Shown here piece after piece: positions 33,356-42,630 of a DNA stretch of 64,000 bases. Within the stretch, counting starts at the first letter, position 1. Every line of letters begins with the position of its first letter. Made by a program: the position numbers and the translations under genes. The notes below the pieces were generated by a model. The model saw only the letters and a program-made list of their open reading frames with translations, was not told where the DNA came from and did not search any database. The DNA lies in assembly GCA_020635675.1 (NCBI GenBank), contig JACJZJ010000005.1, forward strand, positions 62,001-126,000, given 5' to 3'. This stretch comes from Flavobacteriales bacterium (GTDB lineage Bacteria > Bacteroidota > Bacteroidia > Flavobacteriales_F > PHOS-HE28).

Positions 33356-35254
33356 TCAACGGGCGACCTGGACCTGGCGGGTCTTCACCCATTCAGGCGT
33401 GACCAGTTGAATGAAGTAGTTCCCGTTCTGCAAACCGCTCAGATCGATGGACCGACGGCCGACCGCCTGGGGGAGGTCCTGGCCAAGCACCACTCTTCCG
33501 CTGACATCGTAGACGCGTACTGAAAGGTCCATGACCCTGCCCTGCGGAAGATCGATATACAGCGTGCCGGTCGTCGGGTTCGGATACAGGTGGAAACCCT
33601 GTCCACCTGCTTCATCGATGCCAACAAGACCGCAACCCACATCCCAGTACATCTCATCCTGGGCCTGTCCGCCCTGGCAGGAGCCGTTCGCATCGGAAAG
33701 CACGCGGAGCGCGATCGCATTGTCCACGTTGGAGGAGCTGATCGCGAAACCCGTCAGGTTCCCTCCGAGGTTGCCATTGAAGAGCACCGCGGCGTAGTCG
33801 TCAAAGCCATTGTACACCACGATCTTGTCGTTTACGAGCAGACTTCCTGCGTTGAAGCTGATCGTCACCGGTTGGCCTCCGGTGGATTGATAGACGAACC
33901 AAGCATCATCGTCGTTCGTGTAGCAATACGTGTAGGGCAGCGGTCCACAGTCCGCGATCACGCAACTGTCGGCCAACTGCACCAATTCCGGACTGAACAT
34001 CCGGCACAGGCTGTTGTCCCCGTTATACACGCCGACCGATGCCGCGGTGTCCACCGGGAACGGTCCGATCAAGTGCTGGCCCACGCCCAGTCCGAACGTC
34101 GTATCCGCGTGGTAGATATCCACCAGGTCCACCGTGGCAGCGTCCCCGGTGCTGGTCACATCGACCTGGATCGAATACTCCCGGTGGATACAGTCCGGGA
34201 CCAAGGTGAACTCGGCCTCGGGGACCGTGCAATCCAGGCAACCAACGGTCCAGTTCCACTCCCAGGATGAATTGCTCGCACAACTTACCGACCCGTCCGA
34301 TGACATGGCCATGTACAGGTCCGGCCCGGTGCTGATCACCAACAGACCGGCAAGGTCCTCCGTGCCTCCCACGTGATCGTAGAGGATCGGCGACTGGGCG
34401 TTCGGTCCGTCATAGATGGTGAGATGGTCGAAGGAGGAGCTTTCGATCATGCCCGAGGAGAACAGGATGGCAAGTGGCTCGATCCCAGAGGATTGCCACC
34501 ACCAGGCATGGGAATCATTGTTGCCGTAGCAATAGGTGTCGTTGATCTCGGCCCCGCCGCATTGCACGGTCACCGGGCAGACCCCTGTGGACACCAACTG
34601 GTTCCATGTGATATTGCATGCCGGATCGCTCGGGTGGGCCACCACCACATCCACCCCGTCGCCGATCGGGAATGGCCCGATGGTGTACGTACCGAGCCCG
34701 AGGTTCGTTTGTGAGCCGCTGGAGCCGAAATTGGAGTTGTAGTTGAGGTCCACGTAGGCCCCATCACCCAGATCGGTCACGGTCACATCGATCGTGAAGA
34801 CCCCGTTGTTGCAGTCGTCGGTGATCACGTAACCGGCAGAGGGAGGTGTGCAATTGAGGAACAATTGCACGGTCGTGGTCTCGCAGTTCGTAGCGGTATT
34901 GCAATTGGCGTCGACCGTCCAGTGCGCGAAGAGGTCGCCGCTGGTGGCGGCGGTCACGGTCACCGGCGAATAGCCCTGTCCGATCACGGGACCGTTGTAG
35001 GTATCCTGGTGCACGGTGATGTACCCCCCCGAGCTCAAGGTGAACTGATAGGCCGCGCCGGCGTTGATGTTGGTGATCACGGAGTACTCCAACTCGAAGC
35101 TGCAGCCGGAGATGGTCGTAAGCGCCCCGAACTGGTCGGGGATGATGGAATTACTCGGATACTGGCTTGTGTTGGTGCATTGGGCTGCGACGTCCAAGGT
35201 CGCCCCCATCAGCACGACCACGGCAAGTACACCAAAGGGTCGAAGTGTCTTCAT
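33356..35254 (-). CDS. Secreted CUB-like domain protein with T9SS sorting domain
   Basis: 632 residues: signal peptide ending DVAAQ, a Cys-rich N-terminal domain, two repeats resembling CUB-like domains (WWWQSSGIEPLAILFSSGM and WFVYQSTGGQPVTISFNAG are equivalent segments, both after a Y-C-Y-x-N-D motif), and a C-terminal T9SS type A sorting domain with FHLYPNPTTGTLYID and LSGLQNGNYFIQL. Secreted by the type IX system. No catalytic motif is seen; CUB-like domains suggest protein or sugar binding. The gene has a weak -7 box (TACCTTTC, 35284-35291) upstream. Confidence 0.85.
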   Translation of the reverse strand: MKTLRPFGVLAVVVLMGATLDVAAQCTNTSQYPSNSIIPDQFGALTTISGCSFELEYSVITNINAGAAYQFTLSSGGYITVHQDTYNGPVIGQGYSPVTVTAATSGDLFAHWTVDANCNTATNCETTTVQLFLNCTPPSAGYVITDDCNNGVFTIDVTVTDLGDGAYVDLNYNSNFGSSGSQTNLGLGTYTIGPFPIGDGVDVVVAHPSDPACNITWNQLVSTGVCPVTVQCGGAEINDTYCYGNNDSHAWWWQSSGIEPLAILFSSGMIESSSFDHLTIYDGPNAQSPILYDHVGGTEDLAGLLVISTGPDLYMAMSSDGSVSCASNSSWEWNWTVGCLDCTVPEAEFTLVPDCIHREYSIQVDVTSTGDAATVDLVDIYHADTTFGLGVGQHLIGPFPVDTAASVGVYNGDNSLCRMFSPELVQLADSCVIADCGPLPYTYCYTNDDDAWFVYQSTGGQPVTISFNAGSLLVNDKIVVYNGFDDYAAVLFNGNLGGNLTGFAISSSNVDNAIALRVLSDANGSCQGGQAQDEMYWDVGCGLVGIDEAGGQGFHLYPNPTTGTLYIDLPQGRVMDLSVRVYDVSGRVVLGQDLPQAVGRRSIDLSGLQNGNYFIQLVTPEWVKTRQVQVAR

Positions 35255-35368
35255 GCTTCGAATGTTGCGCGGTTGTTGGTGCCGAAAGGTAGCGAATGGG
35301 AAGCCATTGTGGGCCTGGGGGCGAACAAGCTTCGAACGTGGCCTGTTGAAAAGCCGACCCCCTGGTCC

Positions 35369-37366
35369 TCAGTTCATTGGGTGGACTCGCGCATCCATTC
35401 GACCGAAGTCCTCCTCCACCACGTACATCGCGGCCTTCCAGCGCCCGGTCACATCGATCACGCTCCAACTGGGCCCCGGCCAGCAGTCGTTCAATTGCCA
35501 AAACAACGAGCCCATGCAGCGCGAAGCAGCGTTCCAATGGGCCATGATGGCCTTGTGCAAGGCCAGTGCCTGCACGCGCTGGCCGGCGTTTATGAAAGCC
35601 CCCAATGTGGCTGGCACGGCGCCCTCCTCCCGCCGGATGGCTTCCAGGATCGGCCGATCCGTGCGGTAGCTGCGTTGCCGGCTTCGAAGGACTTCGGAGC
35701 CCAGCACGCGTTCATCCGGGGAGAGGAACAAGGCCAGTGTCGCACTGTCCGGATAGGACTGGAAGCCGTATTCACTAACGAACCGACCGGTATTTCCCTT
35801 GAAGGAGGCAAAGGAGGAGTCGGCGTGCCAGACGCCCCAGTAGTGCAAGTCGCCCGTGCCCAGCCCCACGCTGTTCCCCCAGTTGCTGATGGGTGATGAC
35901 GGGATGTACGGGGTATGGTCGAGTTCCGCGATCCATCGAGGCAATGTCCGCTCGAAGAGATCGTGGTACGCCCTCCTCAGCCTGGTCGAATCGCGAGCAT
36001 CATAGCCGTATTTCGTCCGCCACCCCCAATTCTTCCATGCCACGTCCAATTCATTGTTGCCGCACCACAATGCGAGGCATGCATGGTGTCCGATACGCCC
36101 GACCTGGTCGCGCACCTCTCCCTCCACGCTGGCGATGAACGGCGGGTCATCAGGTGTCATATTCGCGAACATCAGGTCCTGCCATACCAGGATGCCGGCC
36201 GTGTCGCAAGCATCAAAGAAGGCGTCGGGGGGGTACACCCCGCCGCCCCAAACGCGGACCATGTTGAAATGTGCGCGCTGCATGTCCCGCACCAAACGCA
36301 CCCAGGTGCTATCCCCTGCGCGCGGCAGGAGCATGTCGGGAGGCACCATGTTGGCGCCCTTCATGAAGAGCGGTTCCCCGTTCACCACGAAAGTGAACCG
36401 TTGCCCTTGATCGTCCTTGGCTTGGTCGAGCGCGATCCTGCGGAGCCCGATCCGGTGGCACCTGCGGTCAAGCACGCGTCCGTTCCGCCACAATTCGACC
36501 TGCAGCCGATAGAGCGGGCGTTCCCCGGATCCGTTCGGCCACCAGCGCTGTGGGTCCGCGACCATGAGCACGGCCTCCCCGACCCCATCCGGACCAAGGT
36601 CGACACGTTGGACCTCGCCATCGAGGATGGCCGCGAGCTTGCATCCCTTGACATCCCCTGCCGTGGTCACCCGACAATGGACCGCCACGGTCCGGCCATC
36701 ATCCCGCTGATCGACCTGAACACCGGTGATCCGTGTGACATCCCAAACACGCAGTTCGACAGGCTGCCAAATACCAATGGTCACCAGCGGCGGGCAGAAG
36801 TCCCAGCCGAACTGATAGGCGGCCTTCCGTACATAGGGCGCGATACGTAGAGGCCCCACCTCATTGTCCGATGGCAACTGGATCCCGAAGGAACTTCTCC
36901 GCTCCCTTCCCACGACCACCGGTGACCGGAAACGCACTTCGAGCCGGTTCCGACCTGCACGGAGGCGATCGCGGATCGGGAACTCCCAAGTGCGGAACAT
37001 ATTGTCCGCACGACCCAGCATCTCCCCGTTCAAGACTACCTCTGCGAAGGTGTCCAAACCCTTGAACACAAGATCAATATGATCATGTGTAAGTATTTCA
37101 TCATCAATGGATAATGAATATCGATAGACCCAGTCCTGCTCTCCGACCCATTGCACCTGTTCAATATTCCTGTCGACCGCGGGATCCGGTATCCGTCCGG
37201 CCCGGAGCAGGTCCTGTTGCACCGTGCCGGGGACCACAGCGGGCAAGGCATCTCCCGCATCCGCCCGTTCGATCGTCCAGCCCCTGTCCAACGGCACCAT
37301 GCGCACCTGCGGCAAGGCCGCGGACACTGCCAGCGTGAGACCGACCGTGGAGGCCATGCGCTTCAT
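35369..37366 (-). CDS. GH2 beta-mannosidase, C-terminally short
   Basis: 665 residues. Signal peptide at the start, N-terminal jelly-roll (TIERADAGDALPAVVPGTVQ, WVYRYSLSIDDE), and the GH2 TIM barrel with acid/base Glu in WCGNNELDVAWKNWGW and nucleophile Glu in VSEYGFQSYP. It ends after FWQLNDCWPGPSWSVIDVTGRWKA plus 16 residues, whereas family members continue for about 200 residues with Ig-like domains. Only 114 bases separate it from the next gene, so the tail is absent, not hidden by a frameshift there. It should cleave beta-mannosyl ends, complementing the GH92 enzyme at 29145. Start codon overlaps cutC. Confidence 0.88.
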   Translation of the reverse strand: MKRMASTVGLTLAVSAALPQVRMVPLDRGWTIERADAGDALPAVVPGTVQQDLLRAGRIPDPAVDRNIEQVQWVGEQDWVYRYSLSIDDEILTHDHIDLVFKGLDTFAEVVLNGEMLGRADNMFRTWEFPIRDRLRAGRNRLEVRFRSPVVVGRERRSSFGIQLPSDNEVGPLRIAPYVRKAAYQFGWDFCPPLVTIGIWQPVELRVWDVTRITGVQVDQRDDGRTVAVHCRVTTAGDVKGCKLAAILDGEVQRVDLGPDGVGEAVLMVADPQRWWPNGSGERPLYRLQVELWRNGRVLDRRCHRIGLRRIALDQAKDDQGQRFTFVVNGEPLFMKGANMVPPDMLLPRAGDSTWVRLVRDMQRAHFNMVRVWGGGVYPPDAFFDACDTAGILVWQDLMFANMTPDDPPFIASVEGEVRDQVGRIGHHACLALWCGNNELDVAWKNWGWRTKYGYDARDSTRLRRAYHDLFERTLPRWIAELDHTPYIPSSPISNWGNSVGLGTGDLHYWGVWHADSSFASFKGNTGRFVSEYGFQSYPDSATLALFLSPDERVLGSEVLRSRQRSYRTDRPILEAIRREEGAVPATLGAFINAGQRVQALALHKAIMAHWNAASRCMGSLFWQLNDCWPGPSWSVIDVTGRWKAAMYVVEEDFGRMDARVHPMN

Positions 37367-38103
37367 CGGAGACCGGCCCTGTCCAATGCCTCGAGCACGC
37401 GTTCGATCTTGGCCGTGTCCGGAAGTGTCCATAGTCCCTGTCCCTGACCGCCACTGGCCAGTGCCACCTCCGGAGCGTGGTCGTCCGCTGGGCGCCGGGC
37501 GGAAAAATGCACCTCCTGAACACCCGTGGCGTCGACGAGTTGGACGACCTCCTCCGGTCCGATGCCCCCGGCCGCAGCGATCCGCAGTCCCTCGGCCCCT
37601 TCCACCATTCGTGCGATGGTGGAGGCGCCTTCCATCGCCCGATCGCGGCCACCGGAGGTCAGGATACGATCCATACCGGCATCGCGGCAGAAGGCCAGGG
37701 CCCTGAGCGGATCGTTGGAGCGGTCGATGGCCCTGTGGAAGGTGAGTTCCTGACCGGCATGGGCGGCACGCAGGTTCTCCAGGAACAGCCTATCGGGAAG
37801 GTCGGCCTCGTCCAGCGCACCCACGACCAGCCCACCGAGGCGGGGCAAGGCCGAAAAGGCCTGGGCATCCAGGCGCATGATGGCCAGTTCATGACCGCTG
37901 TAGCGGAATCCAGCGGGTCCGGGCCGGATGAGGATCCGTAACGGCAGGTCGACGGCCCGGGCCACCTCCACGGCCTGGCCCATGCTGGGAGTGATACCCC
38001 CGCATTCCGCCCAGCAACAAAGTTCCAGGCGGTCCGCACCCGCCTGGCTTGCGGCCAGCGCCTCATCCACCCCGGTGATACAGACCTCGACCTCGACGCG
38101 CAT
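37363..38103 (-). CDS. cutC: CutC family protein
   Basis: 246 residues forming a TIM barrel, with the family signatures RLELCCWAECGGITPS, LRILIRPG, LTFHRAIDRSND and AAGGIGPE. CutC was first linked to copper tolerance, but its biochemical role is unsettled. A perfect -7 box lies 4 bases upstream of the ATG. The 4-base overlap with the beta-mannosidase makes an unusual but probably coupled pair. Confidence 0.93.
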   Translation of the reverse strand: MRVEVEVCITGVDEALAASQAGADRLELCCWAECGGITPSMGQAVEVARAVDLPLRILIRPGPAGFRYSGHELAIMRLDAQAFSALPRLGGLVVGALDEADLPDRLFLENLRAAHAGQELTFHRAIDRSNDPLRALAFCRDAGMDRILTSGGRDRAMEGASTIARMVEGAEGLRIAAAGGIGPEEVVQLVDATGVQEVHFSARRPADDHAPEVALASGGQGQGLWTLPDTAKIERVLEALDRAGLR

Positions 38104-38107
38104 GGCC

Positions 38108-38115
38108 CAAACCTA
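38108..38115 (-). promoter_or_regulatory. Promoter -7 element TAGGTTTG directly before cutC
   Basis: Perfect minus-strand TAnnTTTG match that ends only 4 bases before the ATG, which implies transcription starting at about the start codon (leaderless mRNA). No TTG is seen at the -33 position. Confidence 0.4.
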
Positions 38116-38237
38116 CGGGCCTCCACCGTACCTGTCCAGAGGCCGGCTTGACGATCCCTTGTTGGTAAGGCATCCGGCCACCCACGCGGAACGAAGGCCC
38201 TTCCGCCCGATATTCACCCCTGAAAACCCATCACCAC

Positions 38238-39989
38238 ATGTCCGTGACCCCCACCAAGATCGCCGCGGCACACAAGGAATTGCGCCGTGAACATGGAGGC
38301 CTGCAGAACGACTACTTCGGACTGATATTCCTGGAGGAAGAGTACGGTGTCAGCCGGGACCAGGCCATCCAGCAGGTGGCGTTCGGTGATCAGGACAGTG
38401 GCATCGATGGATTCCACCTCGACCGCAAGAGCGTGCTGCTCTTCATTTTCAAATACGGCCGCAATCAGGACATGTTCCGGGAGAGCTACCAGATGTTGCT
38501 TGGGGGTGGGGTCGAACAACTCTTTGGTGACGGGCCGGCACAGGACCCACTGCTGAAGCGATTGCGGAACAAGCTGCAGGCGGATAGGAACGCGACCGAC
38601 AAGGTGATCTTCCAATTCGTTTTCCTGGGCGATCCCGAGGAGGCCGAACGCAGCACGGTATTGGACAAGCTGCGGGAGGACCTGGAGAACAAGCAATATC
38701 TGATCAACCACTTCTTCGGCGGGCGACCCGTTACCATGGTGGTGCAGTACCGCAGCGTGACCGGGCGCACCAGTGAGGCGCACGAGCACCGCACACGCCA
38801 GTTCGAACTGGAACTGGGCAACGTATTGGATGCCACTGGACCGAACAGCGAGAACATGCACGTAGGCTTCATGCGCCTGTGGGACCTCTATCAGATGCAC
38901 AAGGCCATGGGCGACCGCTTCTTCGAACGGAACATCCGGTACGGAATGCCCGAGAACAGTCCGGCCAATCAAGCCATGGACAAGGCCTTCAAGCAGATCC
39001 TCATCGATGGCAGCCTGGACGCCTCCCGCTTCCTATTCGACCACAACGGGGTCACTTTCAGCTGCGAACGCTTCGCTCCCACCCTTACCGGCAAAGTGCA
39101 GATCCTGGAACCCCGCCTTCTGAACGGGGCTCAGACCATCGCCACGATCAGCCGTTTCCTCAACCGGCATGAGGACCACGCCGAGATCAACCGCATCAAG
39201 GACCGTCTGAAGCGCATCCGCGTGATGGCACGGGTGGTAAGTGATGCCACTGACGAGTTCGTCGTGGGCGTTACCATCAACAACAACCGGCAGACGCCCA
39301 TCCAGCCCTGGAACCTGCGCGCCAATGACATGATCCAGTTGCAGTTGCAGGACCGATTCCGAACACTGGGCATCTTCTACGAGCGGCAGGAACGCAGCTT
39401 CGAAGCCCATACGCCGGAAGAACTCGAGGAGCTTGGCATCGTCGAGAACAAGGCCATCGGCCTTTTGAAGCTTGCACAGACCTTCCTGGCCAGTGAGGGT
39501 GAGATCGACAAGATGCGCAGCATGCGCACGGCATTCCAGGAGGACAAGATCTACGACATGATGTTCAGTCCCTCGCGGTTGAACGCCGACCCGAGGCATA
39601 TCGTGCTGTGCTACAAGGTGCAGGAACGGCTCGGACGGATAACCCGGGAGATCGTGGAACGCGGCGTGCACAAATACGCCTTCATGCCCAAGGCGCGGCT
39701 CCTGCTTTTCGGACTGATGTGCCAGGCGATCCTGAACGACCCCGACCTCGAACGCTGGGCGGAGGACCATGGGACGGACATGGTGGTCAGCGCCGACTAC
39801 GCCCGCATGCTCTATGACCGCGCCAGCGCCAAATGCCGCCCGGTGATCAGCGAATTGATCGCCCTACCCCAGTACGCACCCAAAGTGGCCGAGGAGCGCT
39901 TCGACTTCCTGCGCACCCATGCCGCCTGGAAACACGCCATGACCATCGCCAACGAACGGCATGACTGGGTGGTGAGGCGGTTGCGGTAG
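38238..39989 (+). CDS. AIPR family protein (abortive-infection phage-resistance type)
   Basis: 583 residues. The C-terminal two thirds carry the AIPR pattern: RNIRYGMPENSPANQAM, FLFDHNGVTFSCERF, ILEPRLLNGAQTIATIS and INNNRQTPIQPWNLRANDM. The N-terminus has a PD-(D/E)xK-like nuclease region, GDQDSGIDGFHLD (Asp57) followed by LLFIFKYG (Lys72). In typical AIPR proteins the residue two before this Lys is Gln or Glu; here it is Ile70. AIPR proteins are linked to phage defence, alone or beside restriction-modification genes. No restriction or methylase gene lies within the window, so it stands alone. Function inferred from family only. Confidence 0.88.
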   Translation: MSVTPTKIAAAHKELRREHGGLQNDYFGLIFLEEEYGVSRDQAIQQVAFGDQDSGIDGFHLDRKSVLLFIFKYGRNQDMFRESYQMLLGGGVEQLFGDGPAQDPLLKRLRNKLQADRNATDKVIFQFVFLGDPEEAERSTVLDKLREDLENKQYLINHFFGGRPVTMVVQYRSVTGRTSEAHEHRTRQFELELGNVLDATGPNSENMHVGFMRLWDLYQMHKAMGDRFFERNIRYGMPENSPANQAMDKAFKQILIDGSLDASRFLFDHNGVTFSCERFAPTLTGKVQILEPRLLNGAQTIATISRFLNRHEDHAEINRIKDRLKRIRVMARVVSDATDEFVVGVTINNNRQTPIQPWNLRANDMIQLQLQDRFRTLGIFYERQERSFEAHTPEELEELGIVENKAIGLLKLAQTFLASEGEIDKMRSMRTAFQEDKIYDMMFSPSRLNADPRHIVLCYKVQERLGRITREIVERGVHKYAFMPKARLLLFGLMCQAILNDPDLERWAEDHGTDMVVSADYARMLYDRASAKCRPVISELIALPQYAPKVAEERFDFLRTHAAWKHAMTIANERHDWVVRRLR

Positions 39990-40083
39990 ACTGCGACCGC
40001 GTTGGCCGCGCGCAGCGGAATGTCCCATCCCGCGCCTAATGGTCCCACGCAGGGGCACTGCGAAGCCGGGGTTACCTCTGTCC

Positions 40084-40091
40084 TATATTCG
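40084..40091 (+). promoter_or_regulatory. Candidate -7 element TATATTCG upstream of the propeller protein
   Basis: TATATTCG fits TAnnTTYG and lies 62 bases before the ATG at 40154, in a 164-base gap after the AIPR gene. No clear -33 box. Confidence 0.35.
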
Positions 40092-40153
40092 GAATCCGAC
40101 CTGGGTCGCCTCCGGCACGAAGCTTGGAAAGGCCCTGCAACGAAACGATCACC

Positions 40154-42130
40154 ATGCGCCATTCGACCCTTTCCCACATTCCCATTCTCGCCCTCACCCT
40201 GCTGGCTGCCGCCACAGGATCGGCCCAGGCCACGCCAAACTGGACCGCCTCCACCGGCAGCCCGATCAGCTGGCTGCGCACCACCTCCGCCGGCGCGGTG
40301 CTGGCCTGCAATGCCCAGGGCCTCTCGGGGATCGACCCGGAGACCGGGTCGATCGCCTGGACCATCAGCGACCTGGCCAACGCACCCGAATCCGGTTATG
40401 AGGAGATCGCCAATACACCGTTCATCGCGCTGGACCCGGCCAGCGGTGCGGACCAGCTCTTCATCGTGGAACCGTTCGGAGGCACGGTGGTGTTCAACAG
40501 TGCCAAAGCAGGCATCACCACCATCGTGAGCAAGTACTTCCTGTATGCCAACAACGCGATCGTACTCGTGGGGCAAAAGAGCACCAAGGACCCGGTGATG
40601 ACCTGCGTGGACATGGCCAACGGATCGGTACGCTGGACCAAGGAGAGCGGGTTCAGCCGCCTGACCTCGTGCACGAGCGCCGGGCCGGATGCGATCCTGG
40701 TGAGCACGCTCTTCTTCGCCTACAGGCTGAACGCCATGACCGGCGAAGAGGTCTGGAAGCGGTGCCCCGATCCGAAGTTCGAGAACGCGGGCGCCATGAG
40801 CGGCCTTTTGCAGATGCTGGACAAGGGTGGCGCCAACCTGATGCCGGACCTGGAACCGGTGGCGGTGTTCGTGACCACCGCGCATGCACCCGACCTCTGT
40901 TTCATGGCCATGCAGACCACCACCCGCACGGAGAAGACGGATAGCCAGGGCAAGAAGACCATGGAGGTGCGCTACAACACCTTTGTGAACGCCTTCCGCA
41001 TCACCGACGGTAGCTACGCCTGGACGGAGCCGCTGCAGTTCAACAACCAGCTCGGCGCGATCGTACCGCTGGAACGCGGGCTACTGGTGGGCGCGGCCGA
41101 CCGTAAGAGCGTGGACATGCTCGATTATCCCAGCGGTAATGGCCTCTGGGGCAAGAACGGCAAGGGCATCAATGTCAAGGGGCCCTTGAGCGGGGCCGTT
41201 GAGATCGGTGACAAGACACTGCTCACCAGTGGCAAGGAGGATGCCGTGGCCATGCTGGTGGACGGCAACGGAACGGACCTCTGGAAAAAGCCATTGAAGC
41301 TGGACGGTGCCATCCGCAGCGTGATCCTCCGACAAGGTTCAGCGGTGATCGCCAGTGCCGAAGAGGCCGATGTGGTGGACCTGGCAAGCGGCCTGAGCCT
41401 GATCGACGGGCCGTTCAAGGGCGGAGACGGACTGGTGGCGCGCAAGGGCGAAGACACTTTCCTGTTCAATACAAAGACCGGCCTGCTGTACGAATTGCCC
41501 GCAGGTGCTTCCAGTGTCAAGGCGATCTCATCCACGGAATTGAAGTTCGATGGCAAGGAGAAGCCGACGACGTTGGAGATCACGGACGCCGGATACATCG
41601 TGGGTTCTGACCAGAACCTGGCGCTGATCGCCACGGACGGCGCTTTGACGTTCAACAGGTACGTGCCCGCCGTGCGCGAACCCGGCCTGACACGCGCGCT
41701 GAAGTATGCCAGTGCCGTGCGCGCCGCGTACTACACCGCGGCCTTCGGCTATACCTCGGCGGCCTTCGGAGCGGTGAGCCAGAACATCCAGGTGACCGAT
41801 GCTGGCAGCGCCGCCGCGCGTGACATCACTGGTGCCGTGAGCGAGGTCTATGGAGACGCAGCGCGAACGGGCATGGACGCCACGAAGAAGTTCCTGCAAG
41901 AGGCCAATGCACGCTTCAAGGCGACCGCAAGCACCAGCAGCATTCAGTTCATGCTGACCGATCTGGGCAAGCGGCAATACGCACTGAAGGCGGTGAGCAA
42001 GGTCGATGGCTCGGATCTGGCCACCATTCCCGTGGGCAACGACAAAGCACCACAGTACGAGGTCGACAGCTTCACCAATACCGTTTATCTGACCGATGGC
42101 GGTGACGTGAAGGCCTTCGGGGTGAAGTAA
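40154..42130 (+). CDS. PQQ-like beta-propeller protein, periplasmic
   Basis: 658 residues with a signal peptide (HIPILALTLLAAATGSAQA). The body has repeated strands with the D-x-x-T/S-G-x-x-x-W type of PQQ-binding-like blades (for example GIDPETGSIAWTISD, NGSVRWTKESG and MTGEEVWKRC). The C-terminal third changes to an alpha-rich segment (tyrosine- and alanine-rich, YASAVRAAYYTAAFGYT) and a final small strand region. Such proteins act as binding scaffolds or BamB-like platforms; no enzyme motif is visible. The ATG at 40154 starts the signal peptide; the frame is open 30 bases further upstream. Confidence 0.8.
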   Translation: MRHSTLSHIPILALTLLAAATGSAQATPNWTASTGSPISWLRTTSAGAVLACNAQGLSGIDPETGSIAWTISDLANAPESGYEEIANTPFIALDPASGADQLFIVEPFGGTVVFNSAKAGITTIVSKYFLYANNAIVLVGQKSTKDPVMTCVDMANGSVRWTKESGFSRLTSCTSAGPDAILVSTLFFAYRLNAMTGEEVWKRCPDPKFENAGAMSGLLQMLDKGGANLMPDLEPVAVFVTTAHAPDLCFMAMQTTTRTEKTDSQGKKTMEVRYNTFVNAFRITDGSYAWTEPLQFNNQLGAIVPLERGLLVGAADRKSVDMLDYPSGNGLWGKNGKGINVKGPLSGAVEIGDKTLLTSGKEDAVAMLVDGNGTDLWKKPLKLDGAIRSVILRQGSAVIASAEEADVVDLASGLSLIDGPFKGGDGLVARKGEDTFLFNTKTGLLYELPAGASSVKAISSTELKFDGKEKPTTLEITDAGYIVGSDQNLALIATDGALTFNRYVPAVREPGLTRALKYASAVRAAYYTAAFGYTSAAFGAVSQNIQVTDAGSAAARDITGAVSEVYGDAARTGMDATKKFLQEANARFKATASTSSIQFMLTDLGKRQYALKAVSKVDGSDLATIPVGNDKAPQYEVDSFTNTVYLTDGGDVKAFGVK

Positions 42131-42219
42131 ACCACCGCTCATCCCGTTCGCGGACCGCTGTTGTGTTCCGTATGGTGCTCCCGGCCGGACCCGACGATCT
42201 TGGGGGCAACTCCAACGCC

Positions 42220-42624
42220 ATGGACATCGATCGCCGCCTGCGCTTGCTCTCCATATTGCACCATGTGTACGGTGTGTTCATCTGCCTGATGGGCACCGCC
42301 CTGTTGGCATTGGTGTTCATGGGGGTCCTCCTGGGTTCGGACATGATCGCTGCCGAAGCGGACAATGTGCTACCCCAATGGCTGGGCTCCGGCATGCAGG
42401 TGATCGGCTGGGTATTATTCCTTCTGATCGAGGTGGTCGGCCTACTGAACATCATCAGCGGCAGTGGCCTTGCCCGTCGCCGCGGACGCACGTTCTCCAT
42501 CGCGGTGGCCATCCTGGACTGTTTCAACGTACCTCTTGGGCTTCTCCTTGGGGCCTTCACCCTTTTGACCCTGCTCGACCGACGGACCGAGGCCGCCTAC
42601 GGCATGGGGGCACCCGGCGACTGA
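42220..42624 (+). CDS. Small integral membrane protein, function unknown
   Basis: 134 residues with three or four hydrophobic segments (HHVYGVFICLMGTALLALVF, VIGWVLFLLIEVVGLLNII and a long C-terminal one, VPLGLLLGAFTLLTLL), and an RRRGR loop between them. The ATG at 42220 (MDIDRRLRLLSILHH) gives a normal start; upstream ATGs at 42163 and 42172 add unstructured residues. I do not recognise the family. It is convergent with the phospholipase-like gene, 6 bases away. Confidence 0.6.
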   Translation: MDIDRRLRLLSILHHVYGVFICLMGTALLALVFMGVLLGSDMIAAEADNVLPQWLGSGMQVIGWVLFLLIEVVGLLNIISGSGLARRRGRTFSIAVAILDCFNVPLGLLLGAFTLLTLLDRRTEAAYGMGAPGD

Positions 42625-42630
42625 GGGAAC

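Noticed and set aside
38238..42130. The AIPR gene region as a defence island
   Set aside because: The neighbours (cutC, propeller protein, small membrane protein, phospholipase-like gene) have no known defence role, and no integrase or restriction genes are present.
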